Source: Cherax quadricarinatus (Eukaryota; Arthropoda; Malacostraca; Decapoda; Parastacidae). Taken from it: a stretch of 64,000 nucleotides of DNA. Position numbers and translations under genes: made by a program. The notes beneath the pieces were generated by a model. It saw only the letters and a program-made list of their open reading frames with translations. It did not search any database and was not told the origin of the DNA. The stretch lies in NCBI RefSeq assembly GCF_038502225.1, contig NC_091341.1, positions 4,994,903 through 5,058,902 on the forward strand, read 5' to 3'. This document shows, piece by piece, positions 54,171-64,000 of the stretch; position 1 is the first letter of the stretch, and each line of letters begins with the position of its first letter.

Positions 54171-54450
54171 AGTGCACCAGCAACATCGCATGTGCACCAG
54201 CAACACTGCATGTGCACCAGCAACATCGTATGTGCACCAGCAGCATTGCGTGTTCTTCAGAAAAAATCAAAGGTGCACAAGTAGCACCACGATGTGTGTA
54301 CCAGCAGCTTCGTGTATGTGTACCAGCAGCTTCGTGTATGTGTACCAGCAGCTTCGTGTATGTGTACCAGCAGCTTCGTGTATGTGTACCAGCAGCATCG
54401 TGTGTGCGTGTATACCAGCAGCATCGTGTGTGCGTGTCTCTCCCAGCAGC
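54171..54450. repeat. 20-bp and 22-bp tandem repeats
   Basis: 54171-54250: GTGCACCAGCAACATCGCAT about four times. 54294-54440: GTGTACCAGCAGCTTCGTGTAT about six times. The two units are related (CCAGCAGC..CGTGT). Confidence 0.93.
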
Positions 54451-54490
54451 ATACTTTCATACATTCCCTTCTTTGCCTTCAAAGATAACA

Positions 54491-54493
<3 letters not shown>

Positions 54494-54571
<78 letters not shown>
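54494..54571. repeat. (TA)n microsatellite
   Basis: 39 TA units directly upstream of the LINE coding sequence. Confidence 0.97.
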
Positions 54572-54576
<5 letters not shown>

Positions 54577-56392
54577 GCAATGTAAAAAGAGAGCAAATGA
54601 GAGAGTGGGTGAGATGTTATCAACAAATTTTGTTGAAAATAAGAAAAAGTTTTGGAGTGAGATTAACAAGTTAAGAAAGCCTAGAGAACAAATGGATTTG
54701 TCAGTTAAAAATAGGAGAGGAGAGTTATTAAATGGAGAGTTAGAGGTATTGGGAAGATGGAGGGAATATTTTGAGGAATTGTTAAATGTTGATGAAGATA
54801 GGGAAGCTGTGATTTCGTGTATAGGACAAGGAGGAATAACATCTTGTAGGAGTGAGGAAGAGCCAGTTGTGAGTGTGGGGGAAGTTCGTGAGGCAGTAGG
54901 TAAAATGAAAGGGGGTAAGGCAGCCGGGATTGATGGGATAAAGATAGAAATGTTAAAAGCAGGTGGGGATATAGTTTTGGAGTGGTTGGTGCAATTTAAT
55001 AAATGTATGGAAGAGGGTAAGGTACCTAGGGATTGGCAGAGAGCATGCATAGTTCCTTTGTATAAAGGCAAAGGGGATAAAAGAGAGTGCAAAAATTATA
55101 GGGGGATAAGTCTGCTGAGTATACCTGGTAAAGTGTATGGTAGAGTTATTATTGAAAGAATTAAGAGTAAGACGGAGAATAGCATAGCAGATGAACAAGG
55201 AGGCTTTAGGAAAGGTAGGGGGTGTGTGGACCAGGTGTTTACAGTGAAACATATAAGTGAACAGTATTTAGATAAGGTTAAAGAGGTCTTTGTGGCAATT
55301 ATGGATTTGGAAAAGGCGTATGACAGGGTGGATAGGGGGGCAATGTGGCAGATGTTGCAAGTGTATGGTGTTGGAGGTAGGTTACGGAAAGCAGTGAAGA
55401 GTTTTTACGAGGATAGTGAGGCTCAAGTTAGAGTATGTAGGAAAGAGGGAAATTATTTCCCAGTAAAAGTAGGCCTTAGACAAGGATGTGTGATGTCACC
55501 GTGGTTGTTTAATATATTTATAGATGGGGTTGTAAGAGAAGTAAATGCGAGGGTCTTGACAAGAGGCGTGGAGTTAAAAGATAAAGAATCACACACAAAG
55601 TGGGAGTTGTCACAGCTGCTCTTTGCTGATGACACTGTGCTCTTGGGAGATTCTGAAGAGAAGTTGCAGAGATTGGTGGATGAATTTGGTAGGGTGTGCA
55701 AAAGAAGAAAATTAAAGGTGAATACAGGAAAGAGTAAGGTTATGAGGATAACAAAAAGATTAGGTGATGAAAGATTGAATATCAGATTGGAGGGAGAGAG
55801 TATGGAGGAGGTGAACGTATTCAGATATTTGGGAGTGGACGTGTCAGCGGATGGGTCTATGAAAGATGAGGTGAATCATAGAATTGATGAGGGAAAAAGA
55901 GTGAGTGGTGCACTTAGGAGTCTGTGGAGACAAAGAACTTTGTCCTTGGAGGCAAAGAGGGGAATGTATGAGAGTATAGTTTTACCAACGCTCTTACATG
56001 GGTGTGAAGCATGGGTGATGAATGTTGCAGCGAGGAGAAGGCTGGAGGCAGTGGAGATGTCATGTCTGAGGGCAATGTGTGGTGTGAATATAATGCAGAG
56101 AATTCGTAGTTTGGAAGTTAGGAGGAGGTGCGGGATTACCAAAACTGTTGTCCAGAGGGCTGAGGAAGGGTTGTTGAGGTGGTTCGGACATGTAGAGAGA
56201 ATGGAGCGAAACAGAATGACTTCAAGAGTGTATCAGTCTGTAGTGGAAGGAAGGCGGGGTAGGGGTCGGCCTAGGAAGGGTTGGAGGGAGGGGGTAAAGG
56301 AGGTTTTGTGTGCGAGGGGCTTCGACTTCCAGCAGGCATGCGTGAGCGTGTTTGATAGGAGTGAATGGAGACAAATGGTTTTTAATACTTGA
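54572..56392 (+). CDS. LINE reverse transcriptase, 607 aa, open reading frame
   Basis: Motifs: KGGKAAGIDGIKIEMLKAGG, CIVPLYKGKGDKRECKNYRG, LSIPGKVYGRVII, QGGFRKGRGCVDQVFTVKHI, VFVAIMDLEKAYDRVDRGAM (first catalytic Asp), GLRQGCVMSPWLFNIFIDGV, LLFADDTVLLGDSEEKLQRL (catalytic FADD), NTGKSKVMRI, VFRYLGVDVSADGSM, GCEAWVMNVAARRRLEAVEM, LLRWFGHVERMERNRM, RGRGRPRKGWREGV. The ORF stays open further upstream through (TA)n and a minisatellite to 54065, which has no coding meaning; 54572 is the first ATG within the element. It has no internal stop, unlike the other three copies, so it is the youngest. Function: target-primed reverse transcription. Confidence 0.88.
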
Positions 56393-56640
56393 CGTGCTGT
56401 TGGAGTGTGAGCAAAGTAACATTTATGAAGGGATTCAGGGAAACCGGCAGGCCGGACTTGAGTCCTGGAGATGGGAAGTACAGTGCCTGCACTCTGAAGG
56501 AGGGGTGTTAATGTTGCAGTTTAAAAACTGTAGTGTAAAGCACCCTTCTGGCAAGACAGTGATGGAGTGAATGATGGTGAAAGTTTTTCTTTTTCGGGCC
56601 ACCCTGCCTTGGTGGGAATCGGCCAGTGTGATAATAAAAA
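54572..56640 (+). mobile_element. APE-type LINE, 5'-truncated, RT open
   Basis: Coding sequence begins immediately after (TA)n, and the 3' tail CACCCTGCCTTGGTGGGAAT with oligo-A ends at about 56648 in another (TA)n. The endonuclease is lost by truncation. Same family as 45659-49038, 51480-52240 and 17890-18830. The clade (RTE-like or similar) is not resolved. Confidence 0.85.

Positions 56641-57518
<878 letters not shown>

Positions 57519-57603
<85 letters not shown>
57519..57603. repeat. (TA)n microsatellite
   Basis: About 41 TA units. Confidence 0.97.
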
Positions 57604-57606
<3 letters not shown>

Positions 57607-57971
57607 CGTGTAGCATGAGCTACACGTTTGATCCAAGGCAGCCAGCTTTCAGGGAGAAGGCTTACAGCTTTTCATCTCATCCCCTGCATGCATCAGCCTT
57701 ACTAGAGATTTGAACAATGCAAGGAATTCGCGAGAGCATGCGAAATATACACAAACACTAATCTCTGGCTGAAGGAGACTCGAACCTACGAACCTTAGGA
57801 CAAGGTACGCAGTGCTTTACCAATCTACCCACACTGGACCAATACCTTGGCGTGTAGCATCCGCTACACGTTTGATCCAAGGCAGCCAGCTTTCAGGGAG
57901 AAGGCTTACAGCTACAGGTTGGGTAGATTGGTAAAGCACTGTGTATATTTCGCATGCTCTTGCGAATTCCT
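57604..57971 (-). mobile_element. tRNA-derived SINE, tandem partial dimer
   Basis: Minus orientation of the 2004-2357 family. A ~67-bp segment (CGTGTAGC..GCTACACG, GATCCAAGGCAGCCAGC, GGGAGAAGGCTTACAGC) occurs at 57606-57672 and 57848-57914, i.e. a 242-bp period, with one tRNA-like region (GGAGACTCGAACC, complement of a B box) between. A short inverted piece (GGGTAGATTGGTAAAGCAC) follows at 57922. Confidence 0.65.
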
Positions 57972-58074
<103 letters not shown>

Positions 58075-58088
58075 CACACGTAGATATA

Positions 58089-58492
58089 TTCGTGCCGAAT
58101 AGATAAGATAATTAGCAAGAACTTATTTAAATTTAAGTCCTTTCTAAAATTTTCTGCTGCATAGCCCTTGTGGTTTAGCGCTTCTTTTTGATTATAATAT
58201 TAATCTAAAATTTTCTCATACACGTTTCAAGATATATTTTTTATTATGTTATTGTAAAAATTTAAAATTTTGTACCAAAAGAATCTTAAAAAACTTACCT
58301 AACCTTATTATAACAAGCGCAATCTAATTTAGCTTAATCCAACTAAATATGTCCAACTAAATATATTTTTATTGTTAGGTTCAGAATGATTTTTGCGAAA
58401 TTATTACGTACACAAATTTTCACTTGCTTTCTTCGGCAAGAAGAGCGTTGCTATTTAGGCCAAAATGGCAAGTTTTACCTATTCGGCACGAC
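58089..58492 (-). mobile_element. MITE-like element, copy 5, with a small insertion
   Basis: Reverse orientation; ends CGTGCCGAATAG and ATTCGGCACGAC. Carries about 45 extra bp at 58160-58205 (TAGCCCTTGTGGTTTAGCGC and ATTATAAT), similar to the tail of the SINE at 35252-35443. Confidence 0.75.
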
Positions 58493-58498
58493 ATATTG

Positions 58499-58499
<1 letters not shown>

Positions 58500-58578
<79 letters not shown>
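58500..58578. repeat. (TA)n microsatellite
   Basis: About 38 TA units. Confidence 0.97.
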
Positions 58579-58579
58579 G

Positions 58580-58985
58580 TATAACACCGACTAGCCGAGG
58601 ATTCGAACCGTTGTTTTAGCCCGCCTCATGGTGAGCGAAAATTCCACGACGCTCTAACCCACGGGACCATACAATCCTACAAAAGTCACGCACCCAGCAA
58701 AGCTAGGTGTTGTACCGTGACCCGAGAACATACAATGGTGTGGGTGCCTCAGTGCTAATTTCATTCTACTCCACGACTGGTTAACTAGCCTCCACAAGCA
58801 GTACATATCGTATGTCCTCGGATCACAGTACAACACCTAGCTCTGCTGGGTGCGTGATTCTTGTAGAATTGTATGGTCCCATAGGGTAGAGCATCGCGGA
58901 ATTTTCGCGCACCATGAGACGGGCTAAAACAACACGGGTTCTATCCCCCGGCTAGTCACAGTGTTGTTATTGATTAAATACCACT
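58580..58985. mobile_element. tRNA-like repeat as an inverted pair
   Basis: Left (58583-58710, minus sense) and right (58815-58965, plus sense) arms match in inverse: CTAGCCGAGGATTCGAACC and its relative GGGTTCTATCCCCCGGCTAG, CAGCAAAGCTAGGTGTTGTAC and complement. B-box-like GGATTCGAACC (complement) and GGTTCTATCCC. No tRNA gene: the cloverleaf is not intact. Confidence 0.65.
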
Positions 58986-58999
58986 CGTTCGTGGTTATA

Positions 59000-59215
59000 A
59001 TACAATATATATGCACAAATAACCCGTACATGGAATAGAGGAGCTTACGACGACGTTTCGGTCCGACTTGGACCATTTACAAAGTCACAAAGTTAGTGAC
59101 TTTGAAAATGGTCCAATTTTGACCGAAACGTCGTCGTAAGCTCCTCTCTTCTATGTGCGGGCAATTTGTGTATTGTTCCAGTCACGGTATTGTGCCTTTT
59201 TTATTTATGTTACGA
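59000..59215. mobile_element. inverted pair of GGUCC-type hammerhead-like motifs
   Basis: Minus motif 59044-59082: stem II GGTCC-AAGTC-GGACC, GAAAC, GTC. Plus motif 59092-59140: stem II GGTCC-AATTTT-GACC, GAAAC, GTC. GAGGAGCTTACGACGAC and complement lie on the two outer sides. The CUGAUGA region reads TTGTAAA or TTGAAAA, so the core is degenerate. Confidence 0.5.
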
Positions 59216-59233
59216 GATATATATATATATATA

Positions 59234-59273
<40 letters not shown>
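59216..59273. repeat. (TA)n microsatellite
   Basis: TA run with one TTTT interruption. Confidence 0.95.
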
Positions 59274-59276
<3 letters not shown>

Positions 59277-59325
59277 CCTTGAGTTTACCTGGAGAAGGTT
59301 TCGGGGGTTAACGCCCCCTCGGCCG
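59274..59325 (+). mobile_element. GC-rich dispersed repeat fragment
   Basis: TACCTGGAGAAGGTTTCGGG and GTTAACGCCCCCTCGGCC, same family as 41165-41278. Confidence 0.7.
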
Positions 59326-59977
59326 GGGCATAAATAAGGAATACATTATACTAAGTAACAGAGTAAAAACAGTGAATATAAACTCCAATCATCTACTTAC
59401 ATAGTTTACATTAAAACGCTAAACTAAACAGTCTTGTTTAACTCTCAGTGGTCCACTGTTATTTGATATTTGCATATTCTTTTTTACAAATTTGTGAATA
59501 AACTCAGTTGAGTAAATGACACATAAATGCAGAGAATATCTTAAAAATCAACAATGTGTGCCCGTACCCTGGGCATCACCAAGTCACTTCAGTCTAGATA
59601 AAACCCACCGTGTGGACAATATTCAGTCTTTAACAAAGATATTCACTAAATCTAAGAGTCGAATTGTGTCAACAGAGTGGCGTCAAGGAGTGAACACCGC
59701 GTCTCTGGGGGTATCAGCTTCACGTCACCAGAAAACCATGTTCATGAAAGAGGTGCGATGTCCTGACTGAAAACTGTATATCAGAATAAACGCTTCTTAA
59801 AACCTCTACAGAAGAGAACGGGCAACACGAGATCAAAATAAAATATTGTGTAATAATGTTGGATGGGAAGTATGGCCACTGGATGGTTCACTCCAAGTAG
59901 AGGTTCAACCTTAGACTTGATACAGCTCAGCACAGAGCGAAACATTGTCTACAAAAGTGTGTCGTCTTTCCAGTAAA
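59326..59977. other. no recognised feature
   Basis: Unique-looking. Confidence 0.45.
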
Positions 59978-60030
59978 TGAGTTGATAAAGCCCACTGTGT
60001 GGGCGAAACTTTGTCAATAAAGGATAACAG
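59978..60030 (+). ncRNA. hammerhead-like motif, CCCAC stem II variant
   Basis: TTGATAA core, extra A, stem II GCCCAC-TGT-GTGGGC (all pairs compensated relative to GCCAC/GUGGC), GAAAC (60005-60009). The following bases are TTTGTC rather than GUU/GUC, so the cleavage region is altered. Confidence 0.45.
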
Positions 60031-60049
60031 TATACTGCATATTTGTCCA

Positions 60050-60385
60050 TTGTGTCGATATTTTATAATATTTGTCTCCAAGAAAATACTGTTGTCAAGT
60101 CCCCTACCCGACCACATTGTGGTCAAGTCTCCAACCCGACCACACTGTCAAGAAGTCTCCAACAAGACCCTCTATATATAATGGGCCACTTACGTAGTTT
60201 TATATATAATGATCCATGTTAATAAGTGGTCCATGTTCATAATGTGGTCCAGTAACATTTTGAGCCTTATTGCCATATTTAAGCTGCTGGTCCAAACATC
60301 ATTATTCTGACCATACGGACGTACTGAGTTCGCACTGAGGTATTCTTGCTGATGGGATACACGTAATACTGATACTGTTCCCGTG
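60050..60385. other. no gene; short local duplications
   Basis: 60095-60170 repeats CAAGTC(T/C)CCAACCCGACCAC; 60180-60260 repeats GTGGTCCA/ATGTTNATAA. Confidence 0.5.
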
Positions 60386-60592
60386 GTGATGGGCCAGTGG
60401 TGATGGGTCCGTGGTGATGGGCCAGTGGTGATGGGCCAGTGGTGATGGGCCAGTGGTGATGGGCCAGTGGTGATGGGCCAGTGGTGATGGGTCCGTGGTG
60501 ATGGGCCAGTGGTGATGGGCCAGTGGTGATGGGCCAGTGGTGATGGGCCAGTGGTGATGGGCCAGTGGTGATGGGCCAGTGGTGATGGGTCA
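60386..60592. repeat. 14-bp minisatellite, ~15 units
   Basis: Unit GATGGGCCAGTGGT, variant GATGGGTCCGTGGT. Confidence 0.97.
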
Positions 60593-60724
60593 AATGGTCT
60601 TGCACACACCTCTTACCATACTGAAGTATCGGATAGTCTGAGAGACGCATCATGAGGGATGTCCAGTAAACAATTATTTTTTGCTCTTTCTTATGCTGCC
60701 TTAGTTGTTTAGGAGGTGTGATAC

Positions 60725-61080
60725 TGTGTTGTTACCATCCAGGTAGTGGGTTGCTCATTGGTAACCCTACTGGCTCGCAACCGAAGAACCTGGGTTTAAT
60801 CCCGAAAGAGTGGGTACTGTGGGAAAGTCTCCTAATACCTGATGCCTTTAGATTAGGTAAGGTAAGGTTTGCAGGACGCGGGTCTTAGTCATATTATGAC
60901 CGGCCACTGGAGCTTTTGGTCATCTGATCAAGGCCTTCTGCTGGCTTACTGGTCCACCCTTTTGAAATTATGGTTATGATTATATCCATCAGGAATTTGC
61001 CCTTTTTTGTATTACCAAGCAGTAAATAGGTGTCCGGGCATTAGCTGATTCCAGACAGGTCACCATGTTATAAATTGTTA
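60725..61080 (+). mobile_element. tRNA-derived SINE interrupted by the CCTAA-tailed repeat
   Basis: Head with A-box-like TTGCTCATTGGTAACCC and B-box-like GGGTTTAATCCC (about 60792). The centre resumes at 61020 with AGTAAATAGGTGTCCGGGCA. Between them (60862-60990, minus) lies the repeat seen at 23885 and 28315, with its tail as GGTAAGGTAAGGTT. Confidence 0.6.
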
Positions 61081-62279
61081 CGAGAATCATTTCAACATAT
61101 TGATCAATTGTTTGTTATGACTTTTTCCACATAACTTACCACCCACGTATAACCACTCAACATAAATATGTTATATTCCAGGGCATCTTGTGGGAGGAGG
61201 AAGTATATATTCATAATGAGGCTGGTCTCTGAAATGATACACGAGCTTTTAGTTAGGTTATTCAATGGAGTAAGACAAATAATAATCTGTCTTAACGTCC
61301 TCGTGATCCCTGATGTACACAGTGTGTTGTGGAAAATAACACGGTAAGACTTAGAACTACAAATGTGAAAGAAAACTGCGATGAAAACAATAGGAAATCC
61401 TGAGTGCCTTTGTGTTTACAAACACACACACACACACTATTACATGTACACTATCACGTTTTCAAGATATTTCGAGATGTCAGTGGACCATGACACACGC
61501 ATGCGGCACAAACTTATATCTGCACACCATTTGATTGAATAGGCGCTGCTTAGAATAAAACTTTTCCGAATGCAGACTACTTCTGCGTACTTGATTCTTT
61601 ATTCACATCTCACGTTCCACTGACAAAGGATATATGAAATATTTGTTATATCGTGCAGCAGGTACTGTCACACAGTACATGCTGAACGATGAGACAATTA
61701 GCCCTGGGTAGACCTCAATCAAGTCGTGACTTTATATAGTAAACCATCATCTATTATAAAGCACTGCACCAATTGCCTTTCTACATAGTAATCCTCACAG
61801 AGAATCCAGCCTCTGAAGCCTGTGTTGAAAGCGATCCGGGAGCAACAACGGCTGCGTACTTAGCGCACTCAATATGCAGTTACAAATTCTAATTCGATCC
61901 AGGGGTAAGAGGTGGAAATGCAAACAATATACGCAGTTCCATGTTTAGGCACACTATGTCTTTCAACATACATATGACCATTTCCCCTTTCCACATACAC
62001 AAATCAGTGGGTACTACTACGTACTTTATAGCAGGAGCGATGAAATAGATTAATTTGCTTCAAATATTTCATTCTGTCATACGCTTACGAGAATGGTGCC
62101 TGCTCCCGTCCAAACACCTAGTCTACCTATCCCCGGCCCAAACGCTTAGTCTACCACCTCTGGTCTACCGTCCTGGTCCACGAAGCAGCCACATAAACAA
62201 CTCCAGAAGCTCCGTGCGTGTACCAGGATTCTCTCTTTTTTACGAAGTGGCTGCTGGCCGCCGCGACTATCAAATATTA
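61081..62279. other. no recognised feature
   Basis: Unique-looking; a short (CA)n at 61421-61438. Confidence 0.45.
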
Positions 62280-63060
62280 ACTCGAGATCGATTCCCTTGC
62301 CTACCCGAGCCCCGACCTCAGAGTGAAATCCCCACCCTATTCCCTGCTTCAGGACAAGGGACAGGGAATCCCACCCTTCTTGCTCGGTTCAAGGGGGCAG
62401 GCAAAGAGAACCTCCCAACCCCCACGTCTTTGTTCTTTGTAAGGGAGCGGTATAAGGGAGTTCCATCATTTTTGCCCGTTTCAGGGGGAAGACGAAGAGA
62501 ACCCCCATTCTTCTTATTCAGTTCAGGGCGGTAGGAAACCCAAGCCTTGCTCGATTAGAGGGCAGGGAAGGGAATCCCCACCTTGCTTGTTATTGGGAGC
62601 CAGAAAAAGAATCTTAGCCTTCTTCATTGGTTGAGAGGCAAGCAAGGAGAACCCGATCCTTCTTGCTCGTTTAAGGGGCAGTAAAGGTAATCCAACCCTT
62701 TTCCATTCTCGGTTTAAGGAGCAGCAATGGGTACCTCCACCCTTTTCTTGTCATATTTACGGTCCAATTAAAGGGTGAAGGAGGAAGACCAAAAGATATT
62801 TCAGGGGAGGTAAGAAGTTTAAAACAAAAGTATACGAGAGTAAGTGAGGGGAATTAAAGGGGAGGGAGTGAGTGAAAAGATAGGTAGTAAATGGAGGAAG
62901 CAAACGAAGGGAGTGAATGAAGGGAGTAATTCGTGTGTAGGTGGGAGGGAAGGGAAGGAAAAATATAGTTAAGGGATGGACGAAGGGAAAATAACTAAGG
63001 GAAAGAGAAAATTAAAATTAAAGGGGTAAATAAAGAAAAAATAGTGGAATGTTAACTAGT
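62280..63060. repeat. degenerate ~55-bp repeats, then purine-rich DNA
   Basis: 62320-62760: CCCACCCTTCTTGCTCG and AGGGGCAGGNAA words recur every 50-60 bp. 62760-63050 is A/G-rich with GTGAATGAAGGGAGT-type steps. Confidence 0.7.
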
Positions 63061-63084
63061 GGTACAACTGTCTCGATTGAAACA

Positions 63085-63420
63085 TCTGCAACACTGCTTC
63101 ACTCCAGCAGCTGCTGCAACACTGCTACACTCCAGCAGCTGCTGAAACACTGCTACACTCCAGCAGCTGCTGCAACACTGCTACACTCCAGCAGCTGCTG
63201 CAACACTGCTACACTCCAGCAGCTGCTGCAACACTGCTACACTCCAGCAGCTGCTGCAACACTGCTACACTCCAGCAGCTGCTGCAACACTGCTACACTC
63301 CAGCAGCTGCCGCAACACTGCTACACTCCAGCAGCTGCCGCAACACTGCTACACTCCAGCAGCTGCCGCAACACTGCTACACTCCAGCAGCTGCCGCAAC
63401 ACTGCTACACTCCAGCTGGT
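63085..63420. repeat. 28-bp minisatellite, 12 units
   Basis: Unit CACTGCTACACTCCAGCAGC followed by TGCTGCAA; later units have GCCGCAA. CAGCAGCTGCTG makes each unit partly palindromic. Confidence 0.96.
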
Positions 63421-63852
63421 GCAACCCTGCTCCAGCAGCTCCTGCAACACTGTAGCCCCCTCTTATAGCAGCTGCAATACTCTCTCCCTTGCATCTGCAA
63501 AACTCCCACCCTCAGCTGTAACACACTCCCCCAGAGCTGCAACACTACCTCCCCCGCAACTGCAACATTACCTCCCCTGCAGTTGCAACACTACCTCCAC
63601 CGCAGCTGCAACATACTCACCCACGTAGCTGCAGCACACTCACCCCCGCAGTGCAACACTACCTCCCTCGCAGTTGCAACACACCCGCAGCTGCAGTACC
63701 CCCCCCCCCCCGCAGATGCAACACTCACCCCCGCTGCTGCAACACACTTCTTTTGCAGCTACAACACACTCATCCCCCTCGGCTGCAACACACACACACA
63801 CACTTATCCCGCAGGTGCAACACACACACACACACACTTCCTCTGCAGCTGC

Positions 63853-63902
<50 letters not shown>

Positions 63903-64000
63903 TACATACACTTCCCCCGCAGCTGCAACACACTAACACACAGATGCAACATTCCGCTGCAACACATTCCCCCGAAGCTGGTCTAGCAAGGAAGAAGAGA
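63421..64000. repeat. degenerate GCAGCTGCAACAC repeats and (CA)n
   Basis: Loosely 27-30 bp period with CAGCTGCAACAC and CCCCC. (CA)n at 63789-63804, 63823-63838 and 63855-63897. Confidence 0.85.

Noticed and set aside
54065..54571. Upstream extension of the LINE ORF to a 775-aa protein
   Set aside because: The first ~169 codons read through a minisatellite and (TA)n (IYIYIY); the element starts at 54572.

Overview
This is repeat-dominated eukaryotic DNA, most likely from a decapod crustacean such as a crayfish, crab or shrimp. That is an inference from three things: long (TA)n and (CA)n runs every few kb, several minisatellites of 0.3-4.8 kb, and tRNA-derived SINEs, Penelope-like elements and CR1/RTE-like LINEs of a style common in decapods. 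No bacterial features are present. The only sequence that looks like a host gene is a protein-kinase exon near 35 kb on the minus strand, and it is broken.

Layout. 0-5 kb: two decayed Penelope-like elements (PLE1, PLE2), two copies of a ~390 bp MITE lying inside (TA)n, tRNA-derived SINEs. 5-10 kb: a pyrimidine-rich minisatellite split by a LINE with an intact 734-aa reverse transcriptase ORF. 12.66-17.41 kb: a ~4.75 kb array of 25/26-bp units. 17.9-20 kb: a LINE relic and a hAT relic. 22.3-23.8 kb: a 21-bp array. 24-41 kb: mostly unique-looking DNA with repeated insertions of short ribozyme-bearing elements, and the kinase relic. 41-43 kb: 17-bp array and strongly purine/pyrimidine-biased DNA. 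45.6-56.7 kb: three copies of one APE-type LINE family (one with an open 607-aa RT segment), an inverted-duplicate PLE (PLE3) and a MITE. 57-64 kb: SINEs, a MITE, and 14-bp and 28-bp arrays.

Main result. About 27 sites share a hammerhead-ribozyme-like layout: stem I, a CUGAUGA-like core, one extra base, stem II, GAAA, then a short self-complementary stem III and an NUH cleavage triplet. They fall into at least five families (stem III palindromes ACGU, AGCGCU, AGGCCU, AUAU, and a GGUCC-stem II type). One family forms discrete short insertions with 12-15 bp target-site duplications, inverted truncated copies, head-to-tail partial copies with a 372-nt ribozyme-to-ribozyme spacing, and a terminal hairpin with compensatory changes. 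These are properties expected of retrozyme-like non-autonomous elements mobilised by Penelope-type machinery, and PLEs carrying the same kind of motif are in the window. Hammerheads in Penelope-like elements and retrozymes are known in general; I cannot say whether these families have been described. All calls were made by eye, so boundaries are approximate unless exact coordinates are explained.
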